A DNA stretch of 64,000 nt, from NCBI RefSeq assembly GCF_014190935.1, contig NZ_JACHVV010000001.1, forward strand, positions 1,240,001 through 1,304,000, read 5' to 3'. The notes below the pieces were generated by a model that worked only from the letters and a program-made list of their open reading frames with translations, was not told the DNA's origin and ran no database searches. Each line of letters starts with the position of its first letter. The first letter of the stretch is position 1. The position numbers were made by a program, and so were the translations under genes. The DNA is from Chryseomonas sp014190935 (lineage in GTDB: Bacteria; Pseudomonadota; Gammaproteobacteria; Pseudomonadales; Pseudomonadaceae). Positions 38,822 to 48,133 of this stretch are shown here, in pieces.

Positions 38822-39121
38822 CTAGCGCATTTCCAGCACGGACAGGCCGAGCAGCTGCTTGCCGGCGTCCGTGGCCTGGACGCGCAGGACTTCGGTATCG
38901 GCTTCCAGGCCGGGGAGTTCGGCATGGCTGGAGGGGATGAGCACGGTCACCTTGTCGCCGACCTGCAGGCTGGTGGCGGCCTCGATCTGGAAGCCGGTGC
39001 TGGACAGATCGACGCAGCGCGCCTCGAAGGAGGCGTCGCCGACCTTCAATACGGCCTTGGAGTCGACGTGCATGCGAATGAAGTCGCGCTTTTCACTGTA
39101 AGAACGGTCGATGGTACTCAT
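38822..39121 (-). CDS. PilZ-domain protein, probable c-di-GMP receptor
   Basis: A 99-residue single PilZ domain. Both ligand-binding motifs are present: RxxxR at R12-R16 (RDFIR) and DxSxxG at D38-G43 (DLSSTG). c-di-GMP binding is therefore expected. ATG 39121 has AGGA 9 bases upstream; longer frames in this reading frame run into the divergent response-regulator gene and are not real. It is divergent from the phosphatase-type response regulator, sharing a ~200-base promoter region. Confidence 0.9.
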   Translation of the reverse strand: MSTIDRSYSEKRDFIRMHVDSKAVLKVGDASFEARCVDLSSTGFQIEAATSLQVGDKVTVLIPSSHAELPGLEADTEVLRVQATDAGKQLLGLSVLEMR

Positions 39122-39325
39122 GGCAATCCTACTGCTTGGGAGGATGGATGGCGGGTTGCTGGAGGTATAAACTCCATAACGGCACCCTGTAAAGAAATTC
39201 CATCCGGTTGGCAAGCTTGAACGCCCCGGTGGATGGGAGTAGTGTCTCCGCCGTGTCGTAATCACCGTGGCCCGTGTCGGATAGTGTCCGCCGGTTTGCC
39301 GTTCGGGTGCATGCCTGGATCCTCT

Positions 39326-40510
39326 ATGTCTAATTCGCCTGCCACGCTCTTGATCATTGACGATGACGAGGTGGTTCGCCTCAGTCTCGCCGACTATCTC
39401 GAAGACAGTGGCTTCAACGTCCTGCAGGCCAGCAATGGCCAGCAGGGCCTGGAAATATTCGAGCGCGAACAGCCCGACCTCATCATCTGCGACCTGCGCA
39501 TGCCGCAGGTCGACGGGCTGACGCTGCTGCGCCGCATCAGCGAGCTGTCCATCGATACGCCCGTGCTGGTGCTGTCCGGTGCCGGCGTCATGAGCGACGT
39601 CGTGGAAGCCCTGCGCCTGGGTGCTGCCGATTACCTGATCAAGCCGCTGGAAGACCTGATGGTGCTCGAGCACTCGGTCAACCGCGCCCTGGATCGCGCC
39701 CGCCTGCGCCTGGAGAACGATCGCTACCGGGTTAAGCTGGAAAACACCAATCGCGAGCTGCAGGCCAGCCTGAGCCTGCTGCAGGAAGACCAGAACGCCG
39801 GACGCCACGTGCAGATGAACATGCTGCCGGTGACGCCCTGGGAGACCGAGGGGCTGAACTTCGCCCACGAGATCATCCCGTCGCTGTATCTGTCCGGCGA
39901 CTTCGTCGACTACTTTCGCATCGACGAGCACCGCGTCGCCTTCTACCTGGCCGACGTCTCCGGCCATGGCGCGTCCTCGGCCTTCGTGACCGTGCTGCTC
40001 AAGTTCATGACCACGCGCCTGCTCTACGAGTCCAAGCGCAACGGCACCCTGCCCGAATTCAAGCCCTCGGATGTGCTCGGCCACATCAACAGGGGTCTAC
40101 TGGATTGCAAATTGGGCAAGCACGTGACCATGCTGGGTGGCGTCATCGACGAAACCACGGGTACCCTGGCGTACAGCATCGGTGGCCATCTGCCCTTGCC
40201 GGTCCTGCATACCCCGGAAGAAACCCGGTTCCTGACCGGCAAGGGTCTGCCGGTCGGCCTGTTCCAGGAGGCGACCTACAATGACCACCAGATGGATCTG
40301 CCCGAGCGTTTCAGCCTGACCCTCTTTTCGGATGGCATCTTCGACCTGCTGCCGGGAGACAATTTGAAAGAGAAAGAACACAGCTTGCCCGACTACGTCC
40401 GCCGCGCCGGCGGTACACTGGCAGGCCTGAGCGAAGCCCTGGATCTGGCATCCGTCACCGAGATGCCCGACGATATCGCTTTGCTGGTGTTGAGCAGGAA
40501 CCTGGCATGA
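39326..40510 (+). CDS. Response regulator with PP2C (SpoIIE-type) phosphatase output
   Basis: About 394 residues. The receiver (acidic D12-D14, phosphoacceptor D56 in IICDLRMPQVDG) is linked by a helical region (about 135-185) to a PPM/SpoIIE phosphatase domain (GDFVDYF, DVSGHGASSAFV, TLFSDGIFDL give the metal-binding aspartates). Such proteins dephosphorylate a STAS anti-anti-sigma partner, here encoded by the next gene with an ATGA overlap. ATG 39326 is preferred (GGAT 7 bases upstream); ATG 39311 is possible. This matches PA2798 from memory. Confidence 0.9.
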   Translation: MSNSPATLLIIDDDEVVRLSLADYLEDSGFNVLQASNGQQGLEIFEREQPDLIICDLRMPQVDGLTLLRRISELSIDTPVLVLSGAGVMSDVVEALRLGAADYLIKPLEDLMVLEHSVNRALDRARLRLENDRYRVKLENTNRELQASLSLLQEDQNAGRHVQMNMLPVTPWETEGLNFAHEIIPSLYLSGDFVDYFRIDEHRVAFYLADVSGHGASSAFVTVLLKFMTTRLLYESKRNGTLPEFKPSDVLGHINRGLLDCKLGKHVTMLGGVIDETTGTLAYSIGGHLPLPVLHTPEETRFLTGKGLPVGLFQEATYNDHQMDLPERFSLTLFSDGIFDLLPGDNLKEKEHSLPDYVRRAGGTLAGLSEALDLASVTEMPDDIALLVLSRNLA

Positions 40511-40989
40511 GCACCGGAAAAATCCAATTTGCCGAGCAGGATGGCACCTTCGTCCTGAAGTTTACCGGCGAGGTGCGTCTGACCCTGTGCTCGGCGCTGG
40601 ACGCCACCATCGAGCACATCTTCTCGTCGTTGAATTTCTCGTCCATCGTCATCGATCTGACCGAGACGCAGAGCATCGACAGCACCACCCTGGGCCTCTT
40701 GGCCAAGCTGTCGATCCTGTCGCGGCAGCGCATCGGGCTGCTGCCCATGCTGACCACCAACAACCCGGACATCCTGCGCCTGCTGGATTCCATGGGTTTC
40801 GATCAGGTGTTCAACATCGTCGAGACCGTACTGCCTTGCCCGGATTGCCTGACCGACCTGCCACCGCAGGACCAGTCCGAAGCCGAGGTGCGCAGTCGCG
40901 TGCTTGAAGCCCATCGGGTGTTGATGGGCCTCAATGAATCCAACCGCAATGCCTTCCGCGATCTGGTCAGTGCCCTCGAAAGGCACTGA
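40507..40989 (+). CDS. STAS-domain anti-sigma factor antagonist
   Basis: A 160-residue protein. A STAS domain occupies residues 1-110, with the phospho-site region SIDSTTLGLL (candidate serine S59). A C-terminal extension of about 45 residues includes CPDC, which is not part of the STAS fold. Translation is coupled to the upstream phosphatase gene (overlap 40507-40510), which probably acts on it in a partner switch. No cognate serine kinase/anti-sigma is adjacent. Confidence 0.9.
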   Translation: MSTGKIQFAEQDGTFVLKFTGEVRLTLCSALDATIEHIFSSLNFSSIVIDLTETQSIDSTTLGLLAKLSILSRQRIGLLPMLTTNNPDILRLLDSMGFDQVFNIVETVLPCPDCLTDLPPQDQSEAEVRSRVLEAHRVLMGLNESNRNAFRDLVSALERH

Positions 40990-41001
40990 CCGAAAGATGG
41001 C

Positions 41002-41928
41002 TTAGCGCTTGCCGGGCAGCAGCACTTCCAGCTTTTCCTGATCGCGCGCGAACTGGCGAATGCCTTCGGCCAGCTTCTCGGTGGCCATGGCGTCTTCGTT
41101 GTGCGCCCAGCGGAAGGCCGCCTCGTTCAGCTGCTGCTTGGGCTCGCCACCGGTGCTGTCAGCGTTCAGCACGCGCGGCAGGTCACCCTGGGCTTCCGAC
41201 AGCTGTTGCAGCAACTCGGGGCTGATGGTCAGACGATCACAGCCGGCCAGCTGCTCGATCTGGTTCAGGTTGCGGAAGCTGGCGCCCATGACCACGGTGT
41301 CGTAGCCATTGGCCTTGTAGTACTGGTAGATGCGGGTCACGGACTTCACGCCCGGATCTTCCGCGCCTTCGTAGTCACGGCCTTCGGCCTTCTTGTACCA
41401 GTCGTAGATGCGGCCGACGAAGGGCGAGATCAGGAACACGCCGGCCTCGGCGCAGGCGGCGGCCTGGGCGAAGGAGAACAGCAGGGTCAGGTTGGTCTGG
41501 ATGCCTTCCTTCTCCAGTTGCTCGGCGGCGCGGATGCCTTCCCAAGTGGAGGCGATCTTGATCAGCACGCGGTCCTTGCCGATGCCGGCCTTCTCGTACA
41601 GCTCGATCAAGCGATGGGCGCGATCCAGGGTGGCGCTGGTGTCGAAGGACAGGCGCGCGTCCACCTCGGTGGAGATGCGACCAGGGATCAGCTTGAGGAT
41701 CTCGCCACCGACGGCGACGGCGAAGCGATCGCAGGCCAGGCCGATGTCACCATTAGCGCCGCTGAAGGCGGCCTGCAGGTGCTCTTCGTAGCGGGGCAGG
41801 GCAGCGGCCTTGAGCAGCAGCGAGGGGTTGGTGGTGGCGTCGTAGGGCTTGAGGCGGGCGATGGCGTCCAGATCGCCGGTATCGGCGACGACCGTGGTGT
41901 ATTGCTTGAGTTGTTCCAGCTTGCTCAT
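41002..41928 (-). CDS. tal: Transaldolase
   Basis: A 308-residue class I (TalB-type) transaldolase of the pentose phosphate pathway. The Schiff-base lysine is K124 in RVLIKIASTWEG. The N-terminal signature DATTNPSLLLKA and the loop TLLFSFAQAAACAEAGV are also present. Length agrees with E. coli TalB (317). ATG 41928 follows GGAAAG. It converges with the STAS gene 12 bases away. Confidence 0.96.
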   Translation of the reverse strand: MSKLEQLKQYTTVVADTGDLDAIARLKPYDATTNPSLLLKAAALPRYEEHLQAAFSGANGDIGLACDRFAVAVGGEILKLIPGRISTEVDARLSFDTSATLDRAHRLIELYEKAGIGKDRVLIKIASTWEGIRAAEQLEKEGIQTNLTLLFSFAQAAACAEAGVFLISPFVGRIYDWYKKAEGRDYEGAEDPGVKSVTRIYQYYKANGYDTVVMGASFRNLNQIEQLAGCDRLTISPELLQQLSEAQGDLPRVLNADSTGGEPKQQLNEAAFRWAHNEDAMATEKLAEGIRQFARDQEKLEVLLPGKR

Positions 41929-41975
41929 GGCAGGTCTTTCCTTCGGTTAGCGAATGGACATCGTGGAGACGTGAC

Positions 41976-42986
<1,011 letters not shown>

Positions 42987-43284
42987 CTCGTTACGTCTGT
43001 TCTAGGCTCTTTCGCTACATTTCAACCGATTTTGGCAGCCGCACTGCTACAGGGTAGCAATTGCAAAAAGTCATGTAGCTAGGCGAAGCGGGGCCGATAA
43101 CGTCACGCTGCTGCAAGCACGGGGCGTTGGCTATACGGCTCAACTCCGCACAGTGCGGGATGAAGGTCGAGTCTATCAGGAAAGCCACGCATCCGACCGG
43201 GAGCGGCCCCGTCAGCCGTCGATGAAAAAGTAAGAGATGGAGCGTGTTCAGCGAATAACGTGGCAGCCTTTAGCTAACTTAGAG
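42987..43284. other. Non-coding stretch upstream of dusA, left edge of accessory segment
   Basis: No gene is visible. It should contain the dusA promoter near its left end. At 43229-43260 a trace of umuC-like sequence (VFSE in place of the usual VFSSNY) may extend the relic described next. Otherwise I see nothing recognisable. Confidence 0.4.
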
Positions 43285-43670
43285 ATCTATGCCGATTTCT
43301 CGAACTGGGTGATGCGAACCGTCCAGTGGATACGCCCGCACTAGGCGCCGCCACTGAAGAAGCAGATCATCAGCTCGCGTATGTTCGGCCACAGGTGTAC
43401 CGCCTGGACCCCATCTATCGCGAGGTCTCGGCCTTCCCGTAGTGCACGGTGGTGCTGGGCAGCATTGTGAAGACGGATGGGTCTCTTCGCCCCGACCGGG
43501 CAGGGCGACCCAGGCAGCTGATGCAGGTGGTGGACCGGATCAGTGCCCGGTACGGGCGGGCCGCGTTGTATCTGGGGCGGGTTCCCGCCGATCCGGGCTG
43601 GCAGATGCGGCGAGAGTTGCTGTCGCGGGGGTATACGATGCGGTGGGGAGAGTTGCCGCGGGCAGGATAG
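43285..43670 (+). pseudogene. umuC: Decayed umuC-type DNA polymerase V gene relic
   Basis: Three pieces of UmuC in correct order on the plus strand. (1) IYADFSNWVMRT at 43285-43320, matching the YADMSNRVM region. (2) After an in-frame TAG at 43342, KKQIISSRMFG at 43357-43389, matching KQQI-SRSFG in the middle of UmuC. (3) In another frame, from 43449, the C-terminal ~70 residues (LMQVVDRISARYGR, WQMRRELLSRGYTMRWGELP). The intervening parts are deleted, with stops at 43342 and 43440. No umuD relic or SOS box was found. Clearly non-functional. Confidence 0.75.
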
Positions 43671-43681
43671 GTGCTTGATCG

Positions 43682-43700
43682 TATCCCCTGGGGGGGGATA
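43682..43700 (+). promoter_or_regulatory. Candidate CsoR/RcnR-family operator
   Basis: A perfect inverted repeat TATCCCC-N5-GGGGATA (43682-43700) with a G-tract of 8, 40 bases before the repressor start. CsoR/RcnR-type repressors bind G/C-tract palindromes flanked by AT, so autoregulation is likely. Confidence 0.6.
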
Positions 43701-43739
43701 GCATGCGCGCTTCGTCGATCCTCACATAGGGCTCAGGCT

Positions 43740-44039
43740 ATGAGCGAGCATGACCACTCTCATCCCCACCCCCATACCCACCAGTCGCATGAGGCGATCA
43801 TCAAGCGTCTGAAGCGAGCGGACGGCCACCTGCGTAGCATCATCCAGATGATCGAAGACGGCCGGGGCTGTGTAGACATCGCCCAGCAGTTGCACGCGGT
43901 TGAAAAGGCCGTATGCCAGGCGAAACGCACGCTGATCCAGGATCACATCGACCACTGTCTTGAAGACACGATGGAAGCGGTGGCAAGGGGCGAACACGCC
44001 TCCCTGGAAGAATTCAAGCAAATCACCAAGTACCTGTAG
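43740..44039 (+). CDS. CsoR/RcnR-family metal-sensing repressor
   Basis: A 99-residue all-helical repressor (DUF156). The metal-site triad C44, H69 and C73 has exactly the 25/29-residue spacing of the Cys-His-Cys site of CsoR. The N-terminus is an added His-rich tail (HDHSHPHPHTHQSH), seen in nickel/cobalt-responsive members. The next gene is an RcnA-like Ni/Co exporter, so a DmeR/RcnR-like role is more probable than copper sensing. ATG 43740 is the only sensible start. A G-tract palindrome lies upstream. The gap to the transporter is 11 bases. Confidence 0.88.
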   Translation: MSEHDHSHPHPHTHQSHEAIIKRLKRADGHLRSIIQMIEDGRGCVDIAQQLHAVEKAVCQAKRTLIQDHIDHCLEDTMEAVARGEHASLEEFKQITKYL

Positions 44040-44050
44040 GCCTGCCCGCC

Positions 44051-45163
44051 ATGTCTAGCTTTGCTGACCTGCTGCAACAGGGTGCTTCGCACGCCTGGCT
44101 GTATTTCCCTAGCGCTATCTTGTTGGGTGTCTTGCATGGCCTTGAGCCTGGGCATTCGAAGACCATGATGGCGGCCTTCATCGTGGCGGTGCGTGGCACT
44201 GTCAAACAGGCGGTACTGCTTGGGCTAGCGGCTACGCTTTCTCATACGGCCGTTGTGTGGCTGGTGGCCATGATCGGGATGTATGTGGGGCGAGGCCTCG
44301 ATGCTGAAACGACCGAGCCTTATTTTCAGCTGGCTTCGGCTGTCATCATCATCACGATTGCCCTGTGGATGCTCTGGCGTACATGGCGCGGCGAGCGGCT
44401 ATGGCATGTCCACGAAGGTCACGACCATCATGATCACCACGACGAAGCGCGGCTCATAGATACCGGCCACGGACGTGTCGAGTTGGCGATAATCGAGGAC
44501 GGCGTACCTCCGCGCTGGCGGCTGAAAACGTTGATGGGCCTACCTTGGCCGGCGTCCGAAGTGGCTCTGAAGACGATCCGTCCGGATGGAGCAACTCAGC
44601 ATTTTCGCTTCGTAGACCAGGGGGCCTATCTGGAGTCTGTCGGTGAGATCCCCGAGCCTCACGAATTTGGCGTTCGCCTGAGCCTGGGGCATGCCGGCCA
44701 TTCCCATGATTACGATCTGGCCTTCCATGAGCACAGTCATCATCACGCACCCTCCGAGGGTTTGGAGCTTGCCACCGACGGCTATCAGGATGCCCATGAG
44801 CAGGCGCATGCCAATGACATCCGTAAGCGCTTCAGCAACCGGAGTGTCACCACGGGGCAGATCATTCTCTTCGGACTTACCGGTGGCCTGATTCCCTGTC
44901 CGGCGGCCATTACGGTGCTTCTGCTTTGCCTACAGGTGAAGCAAATCGCGCTAGGTGCAGTGCTTGTGCTCTGCTTTAGCATCGGATTGGCGATCACGCT
45001 TGTGACCGTTGGCGCGGCGGCTGCAATAGGTGCCCGCCATGCTACCGGTCGTTGGCCCTGGATGAGCGCAGCCGCTCGGCGAGCCCCCTACCTGTCCAGT
45101 CTCTTGATCATCGGGGTTGGAATATACGTGGGATTTCATGGATGGCTGGGCCTGAAGGGCTAG
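44051..45163 (+). CDS. RcnA/NiCoT-like nickel-cobalt efflux protein
   Basis: A 370-residue membrane protein. The N-terminal helix carries the NiCoT/RcnA-type metal motif HGLEPGHSKTMM (H29, H35). Hydrophobic segments at the N- and C-terminal ends flank a long central hydrophilic region (about 120-270) with two His-rich clusters (HVHEGHDHHDHHD and HSHDYDLAFHEHSHHH). RcnA normally has a shorter His loop. It is paired with the metal-sensing repressor upstream, so efflux of Ni and/or Co is inferred. GC is about 60% in the two 60-base lines counted, below the core genes. Confidence 0.87.
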   Translation: MSSFADLLQQGASHAWLYFPSAILLGVLHGLEPGHSKTMMAAFIVAVRGTVKQAVLLGLAATLSHTAVVWLVAMIGMYVGRGLDAETTEPYFQLASAVIIITIALWMLWRTWRGERLWHVHEGHDHHDHHDEARLIDTGHGRVELAIIEDGVPPRWRLKTLMGLPWPASEVALKTIRPDGATQHFRFVDQGAYLESVGEIPEPHEFGVRLSLGHAGHSHDYDLAFHEHSHHHAPSEGLELATDGYQDAHEQAHANDIRKRFSNRSVTTGQIILFGLTGGLIPCPAAITVLLLCLQVKQIALGAVLVLCFSIGLAITLVTVGAAAAIGARHATGRWPWMSAAARRAPYLSSLLIIGVGIYVGFHGWLGLKG

Positions 45164-45325
45164 CTGGACTTTCCTATGCGTCGTAGATATTGCTGCTTGA
45201 TCCCTGGCACACAGGCGCACACTTCGTGCCCCTGTAGCGCGAGCCGCCAGGAAGCGCCTGTTGGCTGACTCGATGAACCCTGGGGATTGATTGGCGCTGG
45301 CAACCCCAGAGGTTTCGCTACCTGA

Positions 45326-46690
45326 TCAGTGCCGGAGCAGATGGATGGCCAGGCCAGCGATCGCGCATGCAGCCAGTACCTGGATGACCCCTCGCTTGAA
45401 GCGGAACAGTGCAATCGCTGCAGCCAGGGCAATCAGTGCCGAGGGCCAATCGAAGTAGCCGGCGAAGCCTTGTGGCCAAAGCACGTGGTACCCAAAGAAC
45501 AGGGCCAGGTTGAGTATCACGCCGACCACGGCAGCGGTGATGGCCGTGAGGGGCGCGGTGAACTTCAGGGAGTTATGGGTAGATTCCACGAGCGGGCCAC
45601 CCGCCAGGATGAACAGAAATGACGGCAGGAAGGTGAACCAGGTGACCAGGCTGGCGGCCACGGCGCCTGCCAGGAAAGCCTGATCGGCGCCGAATACCGC
45701 CTGCACGTAGCCCCCTACGAAGCCGACAAAGGCCACGACCATGATCAAGGGCCCAGGCGTGGTTTCGCCCAGAGCGAGCCCATCAATCATCTGAGTGGGC
45801 GTCAACCAGCCGTAGTGGGTGACGGCGCCTTGATACACGTAGGGCAGGACGGCATAGGCGCCACCAAAGGTCAGCAGCGCCGCCTTGGTGAAGAACCAGC
45901 CCATCTGGGTAAACGTTCCTTCCCAGCCGTGTAGGACGGTCAGAATGCCCATCGGCAACGTCCACAGCACGGCACCTGCAGCTATCAGCATGAGCAAGCG
46001 TGGCCAGCGAAAACGGGCATGTTCTGGACTGGGCGTATCGTCATCGATCAACGCGGGGCCGAAGGAAGTCTTGGCTGCCCCATGTCCACCACCGACGCTG
46101 AATTTCTGCGGTGCGAGGCGTCCCCCGAAATAGCCAATTACCGCGGCGCCCAGGACGATCAAGGGGAACGGCAGGTTCAGGGCGAAGATGGCAACGAAGG
46201 AGGCGGCAGCGATCGCCCACAGCCAGTTGTTCTTCAGTGCTCTGGAGCCGATGCGATGGGCGGCGTGAACGACGATTGCGGTGACCGCTGGCTTGATACC
46301 GTAGAACAGTCCAGCGACCACCGGCACCTCACCGAAGGCGATGTACACCCAGGACAGCGCGATCAAGATAAACAGCGACGGCAGTACGAAAAGCCCACCG
46401 GCAATGACGCCACCCCATGTACGGTGCATCAGCCAGCCGATGTAGGTCGCCAGCTGCTGGGCTTCCGGGCCGGGCAACAACATGCAGTAGTTCAGTGCAT
46501 GGAGGAAGCGTCGTTCCGAGATCCAGCGCCGTCGCTCCACCAGTTCCTGGTGCATGATCGCGATCTGACCCGCCGGGCCGCCGAAGCTGACGAAGCCTAG
46601 CTTCAACCAGAAGACGAAGGCTTCCCAGAATCCAATGGGCTGGGGGGCTTGCAGCGGGGCGTCTGTTTTATGCCTGGCTACTTGGATCAT
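45326..46690 (-). CDS. chrA: Chromate efflux transporter ChrA
   Basis: A 454-residue long-chain CHR transporter with two homologous halves of about five to six helices each. The repeated CHR signature is visible as SFGGPAGQIAIMHQEL near the N-terminus and TFGGAYAVLPYVYQ in the second half; GETTPGPLIMV and PGPEAQQLATYIG are further conserved parts. It exports chromate using the proton gradient. It overlaps the end of chrB by 4 bases, forming a chrBA operon on the minus strand. Confidence 0.95.
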   Translation of the reverse strand: MIQVARHKTDAPLQAPQPIGFWEAFVFWLKLGFVSFGGPAGQIAIMHQELVERRRWISERRFLHALNYCMLLPGPEAQQLATYIGWLMHRTWGGVIAGGLFVLPSLFILIALSWVYIAFGEVPVVAGLFYGIKPAVTAIVVHAAHRIGSRALKNNWLWAIAAASFVAIFALNLPFPLIVLGAAVIGYFGGRLAPQKFSVGGGHGAAKTSFGPALIDDDTPSPEHARFRWPRLLMLIAAGAVLWTLPMGILTVLHGWEGTFTQMGWFFTKAALLTFGGAYAVLPYVYQGAVTHYGWLTPTQMIDGLALGETTPGPLIMVVAFVGFVGGYVQAVFGADQAFLAGAVAASLVTWFTFLPSFLFILAGGPLVESTHNSLKFTAPLTAITAAVVGVILNLALFFGYHVLWPQGFAGYFDWPSALIALAAAIALFRFKRGVIQVLAACAIAGLAIHLLRH

Positions 46691-47625
46691 GTCGACGGTA
46701 CCTCGCTGTTGAAGCTGGCTAGCAGGCCGTCAAACAGCGCAGACGCGGCGGCGAGGAGTTGATCGTCATCGAGCAGCGTCGCGCGTAGGCCGACCAAGAC
46801 ACTTTCGATACCTGCCGCTTCGGCCGGCTGGATGCCGCCGACGTCTAGGTAATGCACTAGCAACCCCAGGCGGGCGATAGCAGGTTGGGTAAGCCCGAAA
46901 CTTGCCGCCAGCACCTCGAAGGTGACGCGACTCCCGACATGGCTGAAGGCGGCGCCGTCGAAATCGAAACCCAGGGCCTCGCGTGGGCAATCTGCAGGGC
47001 TCGCTAACCACAACATCTTCGCCTCTGGATCAATGAATCGACGAATCAGCCAGGCGCTGGCAAGTCGATCTACCCATGGCCTTTGGCGAGTAGCCCAGAT
47101 TCGACCTTGGTAGTCCGCTATGCGCAGCGGCGTGATCACTCCCTGGCTGTCATGAGGTTCATCAGGGGACAGCACGCGGGCGCAGGCGAGCTCCAGCTCC
47201 TGCAGGCCTTGATCCGTTTGCTGCTGAGCCTCGCCTGGAAAGAAATCGATTGCTGCTAGGGTCGCGAAGGCTTTGCGGAATTTGCGTGCCTGCTTCAAGA
47301 CGTCCTGAACGGTATCAGCGGTCAGTGCCGCTTTGGTTCGGGCGATCTCTGCGAGCAACGCTGCATAGTCTTCGTTGCGCGCAAAAAGACCTTTGAAGTC
47401 CACATGCTCTGGCCCCTCGACCCTTAGCACATAGGCAGAACCCCCCGCTTCAGATACGTCCGATGCCAGACCATCGAGCGTTGCCCGGCAGTCGTCGCGT
47501 TCAGGCATTAGGTAAACGCCATCACGGAGGACGGCTGCGCCAGAAGCCTTGAGAGCACGCCATATCCGTTGGCGAGCGGTGGCGTTTTCAGTAGGTAGTG
47601 AAAGGACTAACAGCAGCCACTCCAT
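46687..47625 (-). CDS. chrB: ChrB, chromate-responsive regulator
   Basis: A 312-residue ChrB protein. The N-terminal domain (MEWLLLVLSLPTENATARQR ... AAVLRDGVYLMPE) is PaaX/winged-helix-like, and the C-terminal domain contains RPWVDRLASAWLIRRFIDP and HYLDVGG. ChrB acts as a chromate-sensing regulator of chrA. ATG 47625 fits the family start. An AT-rich stretch just upstream (near-palindrome ATAATCGTTAT at 47642-47652, with a possible -10) is the likely promoter/operator and argues against the upstream in-frame starts at 47643 and 47658. Confidence 0.92.
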   Translation of the reverse strand: MEWLLLVLSLPTENATARQRIWRALKASGAAVLRDGVYLMPERDDCRATLDGLASDVSEAGGSAYVLRVEGPEHVDFKGLFARNEDYAALLAEIARTKAALTADTVQDVLKQARKFRKAFATLAAIDFFPGEAQQQTDQGLQELELACARVLSPDEPHDSQGVITPLRIADYQGRIWATRQRPWVDRLASAWLIRRFIDPEAKMLWLASPADCPREALGFDFDGAAFSHVGSRVTFEVLAASFGLTQPAIARLGLLVHYLDVGGIQPAEAAGIESVLVGLRATLLDDDQLLAAASALFDGLLASFNSEVPST

Positions 47626-47693
47626 TGGTAGAGACTCATTCATAATCGTTATAGTCACTACATAAAATCATTGGGAAGCCGAGGCTGCAAGCT

Positions 47694-48065
47694 CTATAGG
47701 TTGTCTGCATGCGTGCTAGGTCGCTGCTGTGTTTCCTGCAGTCGTTTCCATTCCCGCTTCGCCGTCGCTTTCGTCGCGTACAGGTGACGCAGCCGCCGCG
47801 ACTTGCTCTGGTCGCCCTCGGTGAGCGGGTGCTCCTTGCCGGTCTTGGGGTCGCGGTAGTAGGCAATGATGCCGGTGTAGTCGCCCTGGATCTCGTCGAC
47901 CAGGTCTTCCGGCAGCTTGGCTTCCAGCTCCAGGCGCGTGGTGTAGCCGCCGTCGGCGGTGAGGCTGTGCTGCACGTTCCCCCGTGCAAGATAATGGCGT
48001 CGATCCCGGCCTTTACACCCTGCAGGGTTTAGGGCGAGTTCGTCCATGAGCTCCGGGAAGAGGCA
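47694..48065 (-). pseudogene. Decayed phage late-control protein D (gpD) fragment
   Basis: Fragments of a P2-type tail protein gpD. Frame 1 reads PELMDELALNP, resembling the end of gpD's RPELMPE motif. Then the sequence shifts frame to GVKAGIDAII (usual GWKAGIDA), and shifts back to NVQHSLTADGGYTTRLELEAKL, the typical gpD C-terminal beta-strand. The following DYTGIIAYYRDPKTGKEH and RLRHLYATKATAKREWKRLQ match another gpD region. No neighbouring tail genes remain, so it is a prophage scar. Confidence 0.65.
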
Positions 48066-48133
48066 ACTGGCACGTGGGCCGATACGACAGAGAGGCGGAC
48101 ACCCCTCACCGGTGTCCGCACGCCGCCTGCCCG

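Noticed and set aside
45164..45325. Possible transposase scar between the Ni/Co exporter and chrA
   Set aside because: Short frames here (for example one ending LRRIGKSS) do not match any transposase I can recall, and there are no terminal inverted repeats.
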